From assembly GCF_024199945.1 (NCBI RefSeq), contig NZ_JANADP010000001.1:9071001-9135000 (forward strand): a stretch of 64,000 nt of DNA, read 5' to 3'. The notes under the pieces are model-generated. The model worked only from the letters and a program-made list of their open reading frames with translations. It did not search any database and was not told the DNA's origin. This document shows positions 18,353 to 27,247 of the stretch, piece after piece; position 1 is the stretch's first letter, and every line of letters begins with the position of its first letter. This stretch comes from Bradyrhizobium sp. CCGUVB4N. Its GTDB lineage: Bacteria; Pseudomonadota; Alphaproteobacteria; Rhizobiales; Xanthobacteraceae. The position numbers and the translations under genes are program-made.

Positions 18353-21300
18353 GTGGCAGGGCGGCAGCGAATAGACCGCGTCAGGCGCCAGTACAATCAA
18401 TGGGTCGCCAACCAGACGCTGGAAGACTACGCGCTGCGCTTCACCGCCAAGAGCGCGCGACGCTGGTCCGCCGCGCGCGTCGCCAATACCGCCATCGGCG
18501 CCATCTCCTTCCTGGTGCTGGAGGCGATCGGCGGCACCATCACCCTCAATTACGGCGTCACCAACGCCGCCGCCGCGATCCTCGTCGTCTCCACCATCAT
18601 CTTCTTCTGCGGCGTGCCGATTGCCTATTATGCAGCCAAATGCGGCATCGACATTGACCTGCTCACACGCGGTGCGGGTTTCGGCTATATCGGCTCAACC
18701 GTCACCTCGCTGATCTACGCCTCCTTCACGTTCATCTTTTTTGCAGTCGAGGCGGTGATCCTGGCGACCGCGCTGGAGATGTGCTTAGGGATCCCCCGTC
18801 CGATCGGCTACCTCATCAGCGCCGTCGCGATCATCCCGCTCGTGACCTACGGCATCACGCTGATCAGCCGCTTCCAGCTCTGGACGCAGCCGCTCTGGAT
18901 CGTCCTGCACATCCTGCCCTTCGCCGCGATCGCGTGGGCCAGCCCGCACTCCTTCACGGAATGGCACAAATTCGCCGGCGAGCACGGCGACCTCGGCGGC
19001 CATTTCGATCTGCTGCTGTTCGGCGTCGCGTCCTCCGTGGTGTTCTCGCTGGTGGCGCAGATCGGCGAGCAGGTCGACTTCCTGCGATTTTTGCCGCGCG
19101 ACCGCCGCACCTCCAGGGCGTCGTGGTGGATCGCCCTGATGAGCGCCGGGCCGGGGTGGATCGTGCTCGGTGCGCTGAAGCTGCTGGCCGGCTCGTTCCT
19201 CGCCTTCTTCGCGCTGAGCCACGGCGTGCCGCCCGAAGAGGCGGCCGAGCCCGCCCACATGTATCTCGTGGCCTTTCGCTACGTGCTGTCGGACCCGGAC
19301 CTCGCGCTGGCGCTGACCGGCTTCTTCGTGGTGCTGTCGCAGATCAAGATCAACGTCACCAACGCCTATGCCGGCTCGATCGCCTGGTCGAACTTCTTCT
19401 CGCGCCTGACACACAGTCATCCCGGGCGTGTGGTCTGGCTGGTGTTCAACGTGATGGTGGCGCTGCTGCTGATGGAGATCGGCGTCTACAAGGCGCTGGA
19501 ACAGACGCTCGCGCTCTACTCCAACGTCGCGATTGCCTGGGTCGGCGCGCTGGTATCCGACCTCGTGATCAACAAGCCGCTCGGGCTTCGTCCGCCGCAA
19601 ATGGAATTCAAGCGGGCGCATCTCTACGACATCAACCCGGTCGGCGTCGGCGCGATGACACTCGCGATCATCGTCTCGATCGCAGCGTTCTACGGCCTGT
19701 TCGGCCCGACCATGAAGGCGCTCGCCGCCTTCGTCGCGCTGACGGTGGCCTTCGTCACCGCGCCGATCATCGCGTGGCTGACCGACGGCAAATTCTATAT
19801 CGCACGCAAGCCGAAGCGGAGCTGGGCCACCATCGAGGCGATCCAGTGCTGCATCTGCGAGCACAGTTTCGAGCCGGAGGACATGACGTCCTGCCCCGCT
19901 TACGCCGGCCCGATCTGCTCCCTGTGTTGCTCGCTCGATGCACGCTGCCACGACCTCTGCAAACCGCATGCGCGGGCGCAGGTGCAATTCTCGGACGCGC
20001 TCGGCAAGATCCTGCCGCAACCGATCTACGCGCGCATCAATTCGCAGTTCGGGCACTATATCGGCGTGTTCGTGGTCTCCGCCGGCCTCGTCGCATTGGT
20101 GCTTGGGCTGATCTATCTGCAGACCTCGGCGAGCGTGCATGGCGAGAATGCGCTCGTCTCCAACGTGCTGTGGAAGGTGTTCTTCTCGCTCAGCATCATC
20201 ATAGGCGTGGTCGCATGGCTGTTCGTGCTGGCGCAGCAGAGCCGTCGCGCGGCCGAGGCAGAGACACGGCGGCAGACGGCGCTGCTGATCCAAGAGATCG
20301 ACGCGCACAAGCGCACCGATGCCGAGCTCCAGCGCGCCAAGGAAGTTGCCGAGTCCGCCAATCTCGCCAAGAGCCGCTATGTAGTAGGGCTGAGCCATGA
20401 GTTGCGCTCGCCACTGAACGCGATCAGCGGCTACGCGCAACTGCTCGAGCAGGACGCGACGCTCAACACCAAGCCGCGCGATCAGGTCCGCGTCGTCCGC
20501 CGCAGCGCCGATCATCTTTCCGGCCTGATCGACGGCATTCTGGATATCTCCAAGATCGAGGCGGGACGGCTTTATCTCTCCCGCGACGAGGTCCGCCTGA
20601 GTGAGTTCCTCGATCAGCTCGTCGGCATGTTCCGTCTCCAGGCCGGTGCCAAAGGGATCGACTTCGTGTTCCGGCGGCCGGCGACATTGCCGACGGTGGT
20701 CTATGCCGACGAGAAGCGGCTGCGGCAGGTGCTGATCAATCTCCTCTCCAATGCCATCAAGTTCACGCAGACCGGCAGCGTCCAGTTCGTCGTGCATTAC
20801 CGCAGCCCGGTCGCCGAGTTCGAGGTGATCGACACCGGACCCGGCATCCAGTGCGACGATCTCGAACGCATTTTCGCGCCGTTCGAGCGCGGCGCGCTCG
20901 GGGTCTCGCAGCCGCAAACGGGCACGGGACTTGGGCTCACCATCAGCCGGCTGCTGGCCGGCGTGATGGGTGGCGACATCAAGGTTGCCAGCACCGTCGG
21001 GCGCGGCAGTACGTTCAAGGTGAAGATGCTGCTATCGGAGGTCAGCAACCCCAGGCGCATCGCGCCGGTGGAGGCGCCAGTCTCCGGCTATCATGGCGCA
21101 CGCAAGACCATCCTCATCACCGACGACGACCCGGTGCATCGCGATCTCCTGCGTGAGGTCCTGACGCCGCTCGGTTTCATCTTGCTGAGCGCCACGGACG
21201 GCCCGGGCTGTCTCGCGCTGGCGCAGCATTGCCGGCCCGACCTGTTTCTGCTCGACATCTCAATGCCGGGCATGGACGGCTGGACCGTGGCGGAACAGCT

Positions 21301-21724
21301 GCGCGCCGACGGCCACCACCAGGCCCGCATCCTGATGGTGTCGGCGAGCGCGCTGGAGGCGCACGGCGCACCGCTCGCGCAGCCCTTCCACGACGGCTAT
21401 CTGATGAAGCCGATCGACATTCCGCGGCTGCTGGAGACCGTTCGCCAGTTGCTCAAGATCGAGTGGCAATACGGCTCGGACGACATCGTCGTGCCACTGT
21501 GGCGGCCGGACGGCGGCTCGCGGCCGCCGGTCCGACACATCGAGGCGCTGATCGGGCTCGGCCAGATCGGCTACGTCAAAGCGATTCAGCTGAAGCTGGA
21601 CGAGATCGGCAGCGAGCATCCCGAGCATGCCGACTTCGTCGCGGAGATGCGATCGCTGGTCGATCGCTTCGATCTCGATCAATACATGACAACATTGAAA
21701 ACACTGCATGCTTATGAGCATTGA
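18353..21724 (+). CDS. NCS1 permease-like / hybrid histidine kinase fusion
   Basis: A 1123-residue membrane sensor. Residues 1-480 resemble an NCS1 (nucleobase/allantoin/hydantoin) permease with about twelve helices, preceded by YNQWVANQTLEDYALRF. Residues 499-536 hold nine cysteines, possibly a metal site. Two further helices (about 569-590 and 605-627) and a coiled coil lead to the HisKA motif SHELRSPLNA (His682), an ATPase domain with N box Asn800, DTGPGI and GTGLGL, and a receiver with Asp968 and Lys1019. The last 90 residues are unassigned. The start is GTG at 18353. It is divergent from the amide transporter operon and overlaps a LuxR-type regulator, so it probably senses or transports an amide-like nitrogen compound and signals to that regulator. 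Confidence 0.88.
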   Translation: MAGRQRIDRVRRQYNQWVANQTLEDYALRFTAKSARRWSAARVANTAIGAISFLVLEAIGGTITLNYGVTNAAAAILVVSTIIFFCGVPIAYYAAKCGIDIDLLTRGAGFGYIGSTVTSLIYASFTFIFFAVEAVILATALEMCLGIPRPIGYLISAVAIIPLVTYGITLISRFQLWTQPLWIVLHILPFAAIAWASPHSFTEWHKFAGEHGDLGGHFDLLLFGVASSVVFSLVAQIGEQVDFLRFLPRDRRTSRASWWIALMSAGPGWIVLGALKLLAGSFLAFFALSHGVPPEEAAEPAHMYLVAFRYVLSDPDLALALTGFFVVLSQIKINVTNAYAGSIAWSNFFSRLTHSHPGRVVWLVFNVMVALLLMEIGVYKALEQTLALYSNVAIAWVGALVSDLVINKPLGLRPPQMEFKRAHLYDINPVGVGAMTLAIIVSIAAFYGLFGPTMKALAAFVALTVAFVTAPIIAWLTDGKFYIARKPKRSWATIEAIQCCICEHSFEPEDMTSCPAYAGPICSLCCSLDARCHDLCKPHARAQVQFSDALGKILPQPIYARINSQFGHYIGVFVVSAGLVALVLGLIYLQTSASVHGENALVSNVLWKVFFSLSIIIGVVAWLFVLAQQSRRAAEAETRRQTALLIQEIDAHKRTDAELQRAKEVAESANLAKSRYVVGLSHELRSPLNAISGYAQLLEQDATLNTKPRDQVRVVRRSADHLSGLIDGILDISKIEAGRLYLSRDEVRLSEFLDQLVGMFRLQAGAKGIDFVFRRPATLPTVVYADEKRLRQVLINLLSNAIKFTQTGSVQFVVHYRSPVAEFEVIDTGPGIQCDDLERIFAPFERGALGVSQPQTGTGLGLTISRLLAGVMGGDIKVASTVGRGSTFKVKMLLSEVSNPRRIAPVEAPVSGYHGARKTILITDDDPVHRDLLREVLTPLGFILLSATDGPGCLALAQHCRPDLFLLDISMPGMDGWTVAEQLRADGHHQARILMVSASALEAHGAPLAQPFHDGYLMKPIDIPRLLETVRQLLKIEWQYGSDDIVVPLWRPDGGSRPPVRHIEALIGLGQIGYVKAIQLKLDEIGSEHPEHADFVAEMRSLVDRFDLDQYMTTLKTLHAYEH

Positions 21725-22634
21725 GACGAAAAAGCGCGACGTCGCGCTCGTGGTCGACGACTCTCCCGAAACGCTGCGGTTGCTCACCGATGCGCTCGAC
21801 GGCGCCGGGATGACGGTGATGGTGGCGCTCGACGGCGCGAGCGCGATGCGCATCGTCGACCAGATCACGCCCGACATCGTGCTGCTCGACGCCGTGATGC
21901 CCGGGCTGGACGGCTTCGAGACCTGCCGCCGGCTCAAGCGCGACGCGGGCCTGGCCAATGTCCCCGTGATCTTCATGACGGGCCTCGCCGAAACCGAGCA
22001 CATTGTACGCGGGCTGGAAGCCGGCGGCGTCGACTACGTGACCAAGCCGATCGTGATCGAGGAGATGCTGGCCCGCATCCGCGTCCATCTCGGCAATGCA
22101 CGGCTGACCCAAAGCGCGCGCACTGCGCTCGACGTCTCTGGCCGTTTCCTGTTTGCGGTCAACCGCCAGGGCCACATTCTCTGGGCGACACCACAAGCGC
22201 AGAAGCTGCTGGACGATCATCACGGTGCGCAGGCCGACGACTTCGTCCTGCCGCCGTCGCTCTTGCAATGGCTCGAGCAGGCCAAGGGCAAGAGCAGCGC
22301 GAAGTCACAGGCTGCTTCGCTGCCCGACAATCCGCAGCTCCGGTTCTATTACATGGGCGAGACCGCGCCGAACGAGTTCCTGCTGCGGCTCTCCAAGGAA
22401 TCCGGAACCGCGCTGCCGCCGGAGTTCACCAGCGAGCTCGGCCTCACCACCCGCGAGGGCGAGGTGTTGGCCTGGCTCAGCAAGGGCAAGACCAATCGCG
22501 ACATCGCGCAGATTCTGGGGTTGAGCCCACGCACCGTCGACAAGCATCTGGAGCAGATCTACGCCAAGCTGGGCGTGGAGAACCGGACGGCGGCGGCGGC
22601 GATTGCCACGAATGCGACGCGGAGGAATTCGTAA
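21708..22634 (+). CDS. Response regulator, receiver plus LuxR-type HTH
   Basis: A 308-residue regulator. The N-terminal receiver has Asp17/Asp18, phospho-acceptor Asp61 (IVLLDAVMPGLDG), Thr91 and Lys113. A middle segment (about residues 140-225, with FLFAVNRQGHILWATPQAQKLL) looks PAS-like. The C-terminal LuxR helix-turn-helix contains LTTREGEVLAWLSKGKTNRDI (about 245-265) and SPRTVDKHLEQIYAKLGVENR. The start lies 17 bases inside the end of the kinase gene, with no clear ribosome binding site, so translation is probably coupled. It is the likely phosphorylation target of the NCS1-kinase and likely binds the divergent region upstream. Confidence 0.9.
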   Translation: MLMSIETKKRDVALVVDDSPETLRLLTDALDGAGMTVMVALDGASAMRIVDQITPDIVLLDAVMPGLDGFETCRRLKRDAGLANVPVIFMTGLAETEHIVRGLEAGGVDYVTKPIVIEEMLARIRVHLGNARLTQSARTALDVSGRFLFAVNRQGHILWATPQAQKLLDDHHGAQADDFVLPPSLLQWLEQAKGKSSAKSQAASLPDNPQLRFYYMGETAPNEFLLRLSKESGTALPPEFTSELGLTTREGEVLAWLSKGKTNRDIAQILGLSPRTVDKHLEQIYAKLGVENRTAAAAIATNATRRNS

Positions 22635-22679
22635 CGACGATATTGATGAGTTGCGACACAGCTAACCCAACACGCAGTG

Positions 22680-22826
22680 TCGTCCCGGCGAAGGCCGGGA
22701 CCCATACCGCGTGATTTCTCGATTCCAGAAGTAGCCGTACAGAACGACGAGTTTTCGCCAATCAGCTCCCTGGGGTTATGGGTCCCGGCGCCCCGTGCGC
22801 AATTGCGCACTAGGCCGGGGACGACG
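22680..22826. repeat. Repeat family C copy 1
   Basis: The left end is CGTCCCGGCGAAGGCCGGGACCCATA and the right end TATGGGTCCCGGC...CCGGGGACGACG, forming a large imperfect palindrome. The interior stretch CTCCCTGGGGTTATGGGTCCC is shared almost exactly with the copy at 28251-28375. It lies between the regulator and the converging monooxygenase gene. Confidence 0.75.
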
Positions 22827-22876
22827 GCGGAGGACGTGGCGGCAGCTGTGATTACACAACGACCCGCGAACACCCC

Positions 22877-24379
22877 TCACCCATACACGAACGCCTTGTC
22901 GTCCAGATCCGTCTTTGGAATCTCGTCCTTCTCGGTCCAGTAATCCTGGCTGTGCTGCCATTCCGGCTTGTCGCCACGTTTGGGCAACAGGTTCATATGG
23001 CGCGTGATGTAGCCGGGGTTGAAGTTTTCCGGATCGATCCATGGCAGGATCGGCATGTTGTGGTCTTCGGCGCGCAAGGCCACCTCGACCTTCTTGCTGC
23101 CCTTCGCCTTCATGTGGCCGAGCAGCCGGCAGACAAAGTCCGCGACGAGATCCACACGCAACGTCCAGCTCGCGCGGAAATAGCCGAACACCCAGACCAG
23201 GTTCGGTACGCCTGTGAACATCATGCCGCGATAGGTGACGGTGTCGCCGAAAGCCAGCGGCTTGCCGTCGATCTCGAAGGCGATGTCGCCGAGCGCCGAC
23301 AGGTTGAAGCCGGTCGCGGTGACGATGACATCGGCCTCCAGCAGCTTGCCGGATTTGAGCTGGATGCCGTTCTCGACGAAACATTCGATCTCGTCGGTGA
23401 CGACGGAAGCCTTGCCGCTGGCAATGCCCTTGAAGAGGTCCGCATCGGGCACGAAGGCGATACGCTGCCGCCACGGGCGATAGCTGGGCGTGAAATGCGT
23501 CTCGACGTCGTAGTCCGCGCCGAGCACGGCGCTGATCTGGCCGATCAGCTCCTTCTTCACCTGCTCCGGCTTCGACAGGCAGAGCTTTGTAAATGCATCC
23601 TGCTCGAACAGAATCTTGCGGCGGACGATCTCGTGAATCCAGGCCTCGTCGACCTGAAGCCGGCGCAATTCCTCGGCGATCTCGATCGCATTGCGCCCCA
23701 GGCGGAAATAGGTCGGCGAGCGCTGGAGCATGGTGACATGCGCGCATTCGTCCGCGATGTTCGGCACCAATGTCGCAGCCGTCGCGCCCGAGCCGATGAC
23801 GACGACCTTCTTGGCCTTGAGATCGATATCGTCAGGCCAAGTCTGCGGATGGACGATGCGACCCTTGAAGCGATCCATGCCCTTCCATTCCGGCGTATAG
23901 CCTTCCGAATGGCGGTAGTAGCCCTGGCACATCCAGAGGAAGTTCGCGGTGAAGATCCGGGCTTCGCCGGTATCGGTCGTCACCGCCTCGATGGTCCAGA
24001 GGTTCTGTTCGCTCGACCAGCTCGCCGCATTGATCTTGTGCTTGTAGCGGATATGGCGAGCGATATCGTTGTCGTCGATCACCTCGTTCATGTAGGCGAG
24101 GATCTCCTCGGCCGTCGCGATCGGCGGCCCGACCCAAGGCTTGAAGCTGTAGCCGAAGGTGTGGAGGTCGCTGTCGGAGCGGATGCCGGGATAGCGATGC
24201 GTGCTCCAGGTGCCGCCGAACGTCGCCTGCGTTTCCAGGATGACGTAGCTCGTGCCCGGAAGCTGCTTCTCGATATGGTAGGCGCTGCCGATACCGGAGA
24301 TACCGGCGCCGACGATCAGCACGTCGAAATGTTCCGAAGCCTGTTTGGTGGTGGCGTGACTGCGAACAGCGACATTCAT
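22877..24379 (-). CDS. FAD/NAD(P)-binding monooxygenase (FMO / Baeyer-Villiger type)
   Basis: A 500-residue flavoprotein. The FAD-binding GAGISGIGSAYH lies near the N-terminus, followed by GGTWSTHRYPGIRSD. The fingerprint FKGRIVHPQTWP (FxGxxxHxxxW) marks flavin monooxygenases and type I Baeyer-Villiger enzymes. The second Rossmann motif is VVVIGSGATAATL. It would insert oxygen into a ketone or oxidise a heteroatom using NAD(P)H; the substrate is unknown. The ATG at 24379 is preferred, but a start at 24460 cannot be excluded because neither has a strong ribosome binding site. The neighbours suggest no pathway. Confidence 0.85.
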   Translation of the reverse strand: MNVAVRSHATTKQASEHFDVLIVGAGISGIGSAYHIEKQLPGTSYVILETQATFGGTWSTHRYPGIRSDSDLHTFGYSFKPWVGPPIATAEEILAYMNEVIDDNDIARHIRYKHKINAASWSSEQNLWTIEAVTTDTGEARIFTANFLWMCQGYYRHSEGYTPEWKGMDRFKGRIVHPQTWPDDIDLKAKKVVVIGSGATAATLVPNIADECAHVTMLQRSPTYFRLGRNAIEIAEELRRLQVDEAWIHEIVRRKILFEQDAFTKLCLSKPEQVKKELIGQISAVLGADYDVETHFTPSYRPWRQRIAFVPDADLFKGIASGKASVVTDEIECFVENGIQLKSGKLLEADVIVTATGFNLSALGDIAFEIDGKPLAFGDTVTYRGMMFTGVPNLVWVFGYFRASWTLRVDLVADFVCRLLGHMKAKGSKKVEVALRAEDHNMPILPWIDPENFNPGYITRHMNLLPKRGDKPEWQHSQDYWTEKDEIPKTDLDDKAFVYG

Positions 24380-24504
24380 TGTTGTTTCTATGCCTTGCTT
24401 GTTTTTGTGGCCGCCCTTGATCGGACGACGCGTTTCCTCCGCGACAGGCATGGTTGCCAACCGCGCTTCCTCAGCAAAATGACATAGATCAAGTCGCGAT
24501 CAAA

Positions 24505-25263
24505 CTACAACGCCGCGCCCCAGCTCCGCGCTGTCTGCAAGATCCAGTCGCGATAGAGCGTCAGCGGCGTGACGCCCGTCAATCCGCCGCAGCCGGCGGC
24601 ACCATTTGGTCCCGTCGACCAGCTGATGACGCCGACAAGCACGGCGCCATTCGGCTTGTCTTCGAACACGGGACCGCCGGAATCACCGGTGCAGGCGCCG
24701 ATTCCGTCGCGAACACCGTTGGTTACGGGATCGACCAGGCGGATCTGGAACGTGCCGGGCTGACCTGTGGCCGCGAGACTGGCAACGCGAATCGCGCCGC
24801 CGCTCTTGCCATCGCCGCGCACGGTGACGCCGATACCGGCGATGGTAAAGCGGCTGCCAACCTGGATTGGAATATTCGGCATGCCGACCGACACTGTCGA
24901 TTTTCCCTTGAGTGGAATTTCCAGTTGCAGCAATGCCACGTCGGCGGTGGCACGATGCGCCAGCATCGCCTGCATGTTGAAGCCTGGATGGATCGCGACA
25001 GTACGCACGTTCAGCAGTTGCGGCGCGCCGTCCGCGCCGCGATCGACGATCTTGTAGTCCGCGCCGGGCTGCACACAGTGCGCGACGGTGAGCACCAGTT
25101 TGGGTGCGATCAGGCTGCCGGTGCAGAAATTGCCGCGCGAGCCCACGATGGTGACGACCGCACGCGCGACGCCATCGGTCTGCGGCGTGCCGCCGCCGAC
25201 GATCGCATGCGCGGGCGTGGCGAGCAGCAGCGCGGATACGATGAGAGTTGCAAGCTTCTTCAT
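24505..25263 (-). CDS. Trypsin-like serine protease (family S1), secreted
   Basis: A 252-residue exported protease. The signal peptide is MKKLATLIVSALLLATPAHA, and the trypsin-type mature start IVGG follows directly. The catalytic triad is His62 (LTVAHCV), Asp108 (TADVALL) and Ser195 (GDSGGP). Three cysteines besides the active-site region can form two of the usual S1 disulfides. The start at 25263 puts the signal peptide at the N-terminus; an ATG at 25287 would add eight residues. There is no obvious propeptide, so signal-peptide removal may itself create the active N-terminus. Confidence 0.88.
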   Translation of the reverse strand: MKKLATLIVSALLLATPAHAIVGGGTPQTDGVARAVVTIVGSRGNFCTGSLIAPKLVLTVAHCVQPGADYKIVDRGADGAPQLLNVRTVAIHPGFNMQAMLAHRATADVALLQLEIPLKGKSTVSVGMPNIPIQVGSRFTIAGIGVTVRGDGKSGGAIRVASLAATGQPGTFQIRLVDPVTNGVRDGIGACTGDSGGPVFEDKPNGAVLVGVISWSTGPNGAAGCGGLTGVTPLTLYRDWILQTARSWGAAL

Positions 25264-25357
25264 GGGAACACGCTCTGGCGTCAGCATCGGCTTCGGACTG
25301 GCCCTTGCCGATAGCGCATGCTAGCCCTCTTGGAAAGGAATTGACGAGGGCAGGATA

Positions 25358-25993
25358 GTGACGATCGAGGCTGTGATCTTTGATTTTGGCGGCGTGTTGA
25401 CGAGTTCGCCGTTCGAGGCGTTTTCGCGGTTCGAGACCGAACGCGGCCTGCCCGTCGACATCATCCGGCGCACCAACGCCGCCAATCATCTGGAGAACGC
25501 CTGGGCCAAGTTCGAGCGCGCCGAGGTCGACGTCGACACGTTCGACAAGCTGTTCGCAGAGGAGTCGCGTGCACTCGGCGCTGAAGTACGCGGCCGCGAG
25601 GTGCTGCCGCTGCTTCAAGGCGATCTGCGTCCCGAGATGGTCGAGGCCCTGAAGCGCATCAAGGCCAGGTTCAGGACCGGCTGCATCACCAACAATTTGC
25701 CGGCCAACGCCATCGGCAGCATGACCGGGCGTTCGCTCTACGTCGCCGAGGTCATGGTACTGTTCGACCACGTCATCGAATCCGCCAAGATCGGCCTGCG
25801 CAAACCGGACCCTCGGATTTACCAGCTGATGGTCGAGACGCTGAAGGTCGATCCGAAGACGTGCGTTTATCTCGACGACCTCGGCGTCAATCTGAGGCCC
25901 GCGCGCGAGATGGGCATGACCACGATCAAGGTCGCGAGCGGCGCGCAAGCGATCGCCGAGCTCGAGGCGGCGACGGGGTTGAAGCTGGGGTAG
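25358..25993 (+). CDS. HAD-superfamily hydrolase
   Basis: A 211-residue haloacid dehalogenase-like hydrolase of subfamily IA. Motif I is IFDFGGVLTS (nucleophile Asp9; the usual second aspartate is replaced by glycine, as in many IA members). Motif II is CITNNLP, motif III includes IGLRKPDPRIY, and motif IV is CVYLDDLGVNLRPAREMGM. It probably cleaves a phosphate or halogen; the substrate is not predictable. The start is GTG with AGGGCAGGA upstream. Diverges from the protease gene. Confidence 0.85.
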   Translation: MTIEAVIFDFGGVLTSSPFEAFSRFETERGLPVDIIRRTNAANHLENAWAKFERAEVDVDTFDKLFAEESRALGAEVRGREVLPLLQGDLRPEMVEALKRIKARFRTGCITNNLPANAIGSMTGRSLYVAEVMVLFDHVIESAKIGLRKPDPRIYQLMVETLKVDPKTCVYLDDLGVNLRPAREMGMTTIKVASGAQAIAELEAATGLKLG

Positions 25994-26022
25994 GCAACTC
26001 GTTGTTGCGAGGCGTAGCGCCG

Positions 26023-26100
26023 TGGGGTGGGCAAAGCGGAAGCGTGCCCACCACAGGCAGATGGTGGGCACGGCGCTTCCGCGCCTTTGCCCACCCTACG
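26023..26100. repeat. Repeat family D copy 1
   Basis: An inverted repeat with outer arms GGGTGGGCAAAGCG and CGCCTTTGCCCACCC and inner arms GCCCACCA/TGGTGGGC, ending in CCCTACG. A second copy is at 63614-63710. It lies between the converging HAD and mtnA genes and may serve as their bidirectional transcription end. Confidence 0.8.
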
Positions 26101-26105
26101 AGAGC

Positions 26106-27215
26106 CTACTCTGCTGCAGCAGCGATCCGCTCCGGAAACGCCGCCGCCAGCGACGCACGATCCGGCTTCAGCACACCACGCTCGGTGATGAGCCCAGTGA
26201 CGAGCCGCGCCGGGGTCACGTCGAAGCCGTAGTTCGCGACCGGCGATCCCTCCGGCACGATGCGCACGGTCTCCAGCCTGCCGTCCGCGGTACGGCCGGT
26301 CATGTCGGTAACCTCTGCCCCGCTGCGCTGCTCGATCGGAATGTCGCGAATGCCGTCATTGACGGCGAAGTCGATCGTCGGCGACGGCAGCGCAACGTAG
26401 AACGGCACGTTGTTGTCATGCGCGGCGAGCGCCTTCAGATAGGTGCCGATCTTGTTGCAGACGTCGCCATTGGCGGCGACGCGGTCGGTACCGACGATGG
26501 CGAGATCGACCATGCCGTGCTGCATCAGATGCCCACCGGTGTTGTCGGGGATCACCGTGTGCGGCACGCCGTGATGGCCGAGTTCCCAGGCGGTCAGCGA
26601 CGCGCCCTGATTGCGCGGCCGGGTCTCATCGACCCAGACATGGATCTTGATGCCGCGTTCTTGCGCGAGATAGATCGGCGCGGTCGCGGTCCCCCAGTCG
26701 ACGGTGGCGAGCCACCCGGCGTTGCAATGGGTCAGCACGTTGACCGTCTCGCCCGGCTTCTTCTTCGCAACGATCGCCTCGATCAGCGCGAGACCGTTGG
26801 CGGCAATGCCGCGGTTGATCTCGACGTCCTGCTCGACGATCTCGTCGGCGCGCGCATAGGCGGCTTCCGCCCGCTCGACCGGATCGATCGGCGCGAGCGT
26901 CGCGCGCATTTCGTCCAGCGCCCATTTCAGATTGATCGCGGTCGGCCGCGTCACCACGAGCGTATCGTAGGCGCGTTTCAAGCCCGCGTCGGAGGCGTCC
27001 TCGCGCATCGCCAGCGCCATGCCATAGGCCGCGGTGGCACCGATCAACGGCGCGCCACGCACCAGCATATCGCGGATGGCGACCGCGGCGTCCTCGCACG
27101 AGGTCAGCTTCGCAACAACGAACTCATGCGGCAGCCTGCGCTGGTCGATCGCGCCGACCGACCAGCCGTCGCGCTCGCGCCAGATGCTGCGGAAATGCTT
27201 ACCGTCGACCTTCAT
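26106..27215 (-). CDS. mtnA: S-methyl-5-thioribose-1-phosphate isomerase
   Basis: A 369-residue enzyme of methionine salvage that isomerises methylthioribose-1-phosphate to the ribulose form. RGAPLIGATAAYG, the catalytic cysteine in THCNAGWLAT and the catalytic aspartate in VGTDRVAANGDVCNKIGTY are all present. The ATG at 27215 begins MKVDGKHF and has AAAGGC upstream; the open frame extends 50 codons earlier but runs into mtnP. It lies 32 bases downstream of mtnP in the same direction, so the two form an operon. Confidence 0.93.
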   Translation of the reverse strand: MKVDGKHFRSIWRERDGWSVGAIDQRRLPHEFVVAKLTSCEDAAVAIRDMLVRGAPLIGATAAYGMALAMREDASDAGLKRAYDTLVVTRPTAINLKWALDEMRATLAPIDPVERAEAAYARADEIVEQDVEINRGIAANGLALIEAIVAKKKPGETVNVLTHCNAGWLATVDWGTATAPIYLAQERGIKIHVWVDETRPRNQGASLTAWELGHHGVPHTVIPDNTGGHLMQHGMVDLAIVGTDRVAANGDVCNKIGTYLKALAAHDNNVPFYVALPSPTIDFAVNDGIRDIPIEQRSGAEVTDMTGRTADGRLETVRIVPEGSPVANYGFDVTPARLVTGLITERGVLKPDRASLAAAFPERIAAAAE

Positions 27216-27247
27216 GGCATTCTGCCTTTTCGTCCTTGTCTTGCATC

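Noticed and set aside
18785..20917. 710-codon open frame on the minus strand opposite the NCS1-kinase gene
   Set aside because: High-GC antisense shadow: composition is Arg/Asp/His/Glu-rich without domains, while the plus strand encodes clear permease, kinase and receiver motifs.
22680..22826. Possible CRISPR or riboswitch in the palindromic gaps
   Set aside because: No regularly spaced direct repeats; the structures are single large inverted repeats shared between unrelated loci.
22952..24487. 511-codon plus-strand frame opposite the monooxygenase
   Set aside because: Opposite strand has the FAD, NAD(P) and FxGxxxHxxxW fingerprints; this frame has none.
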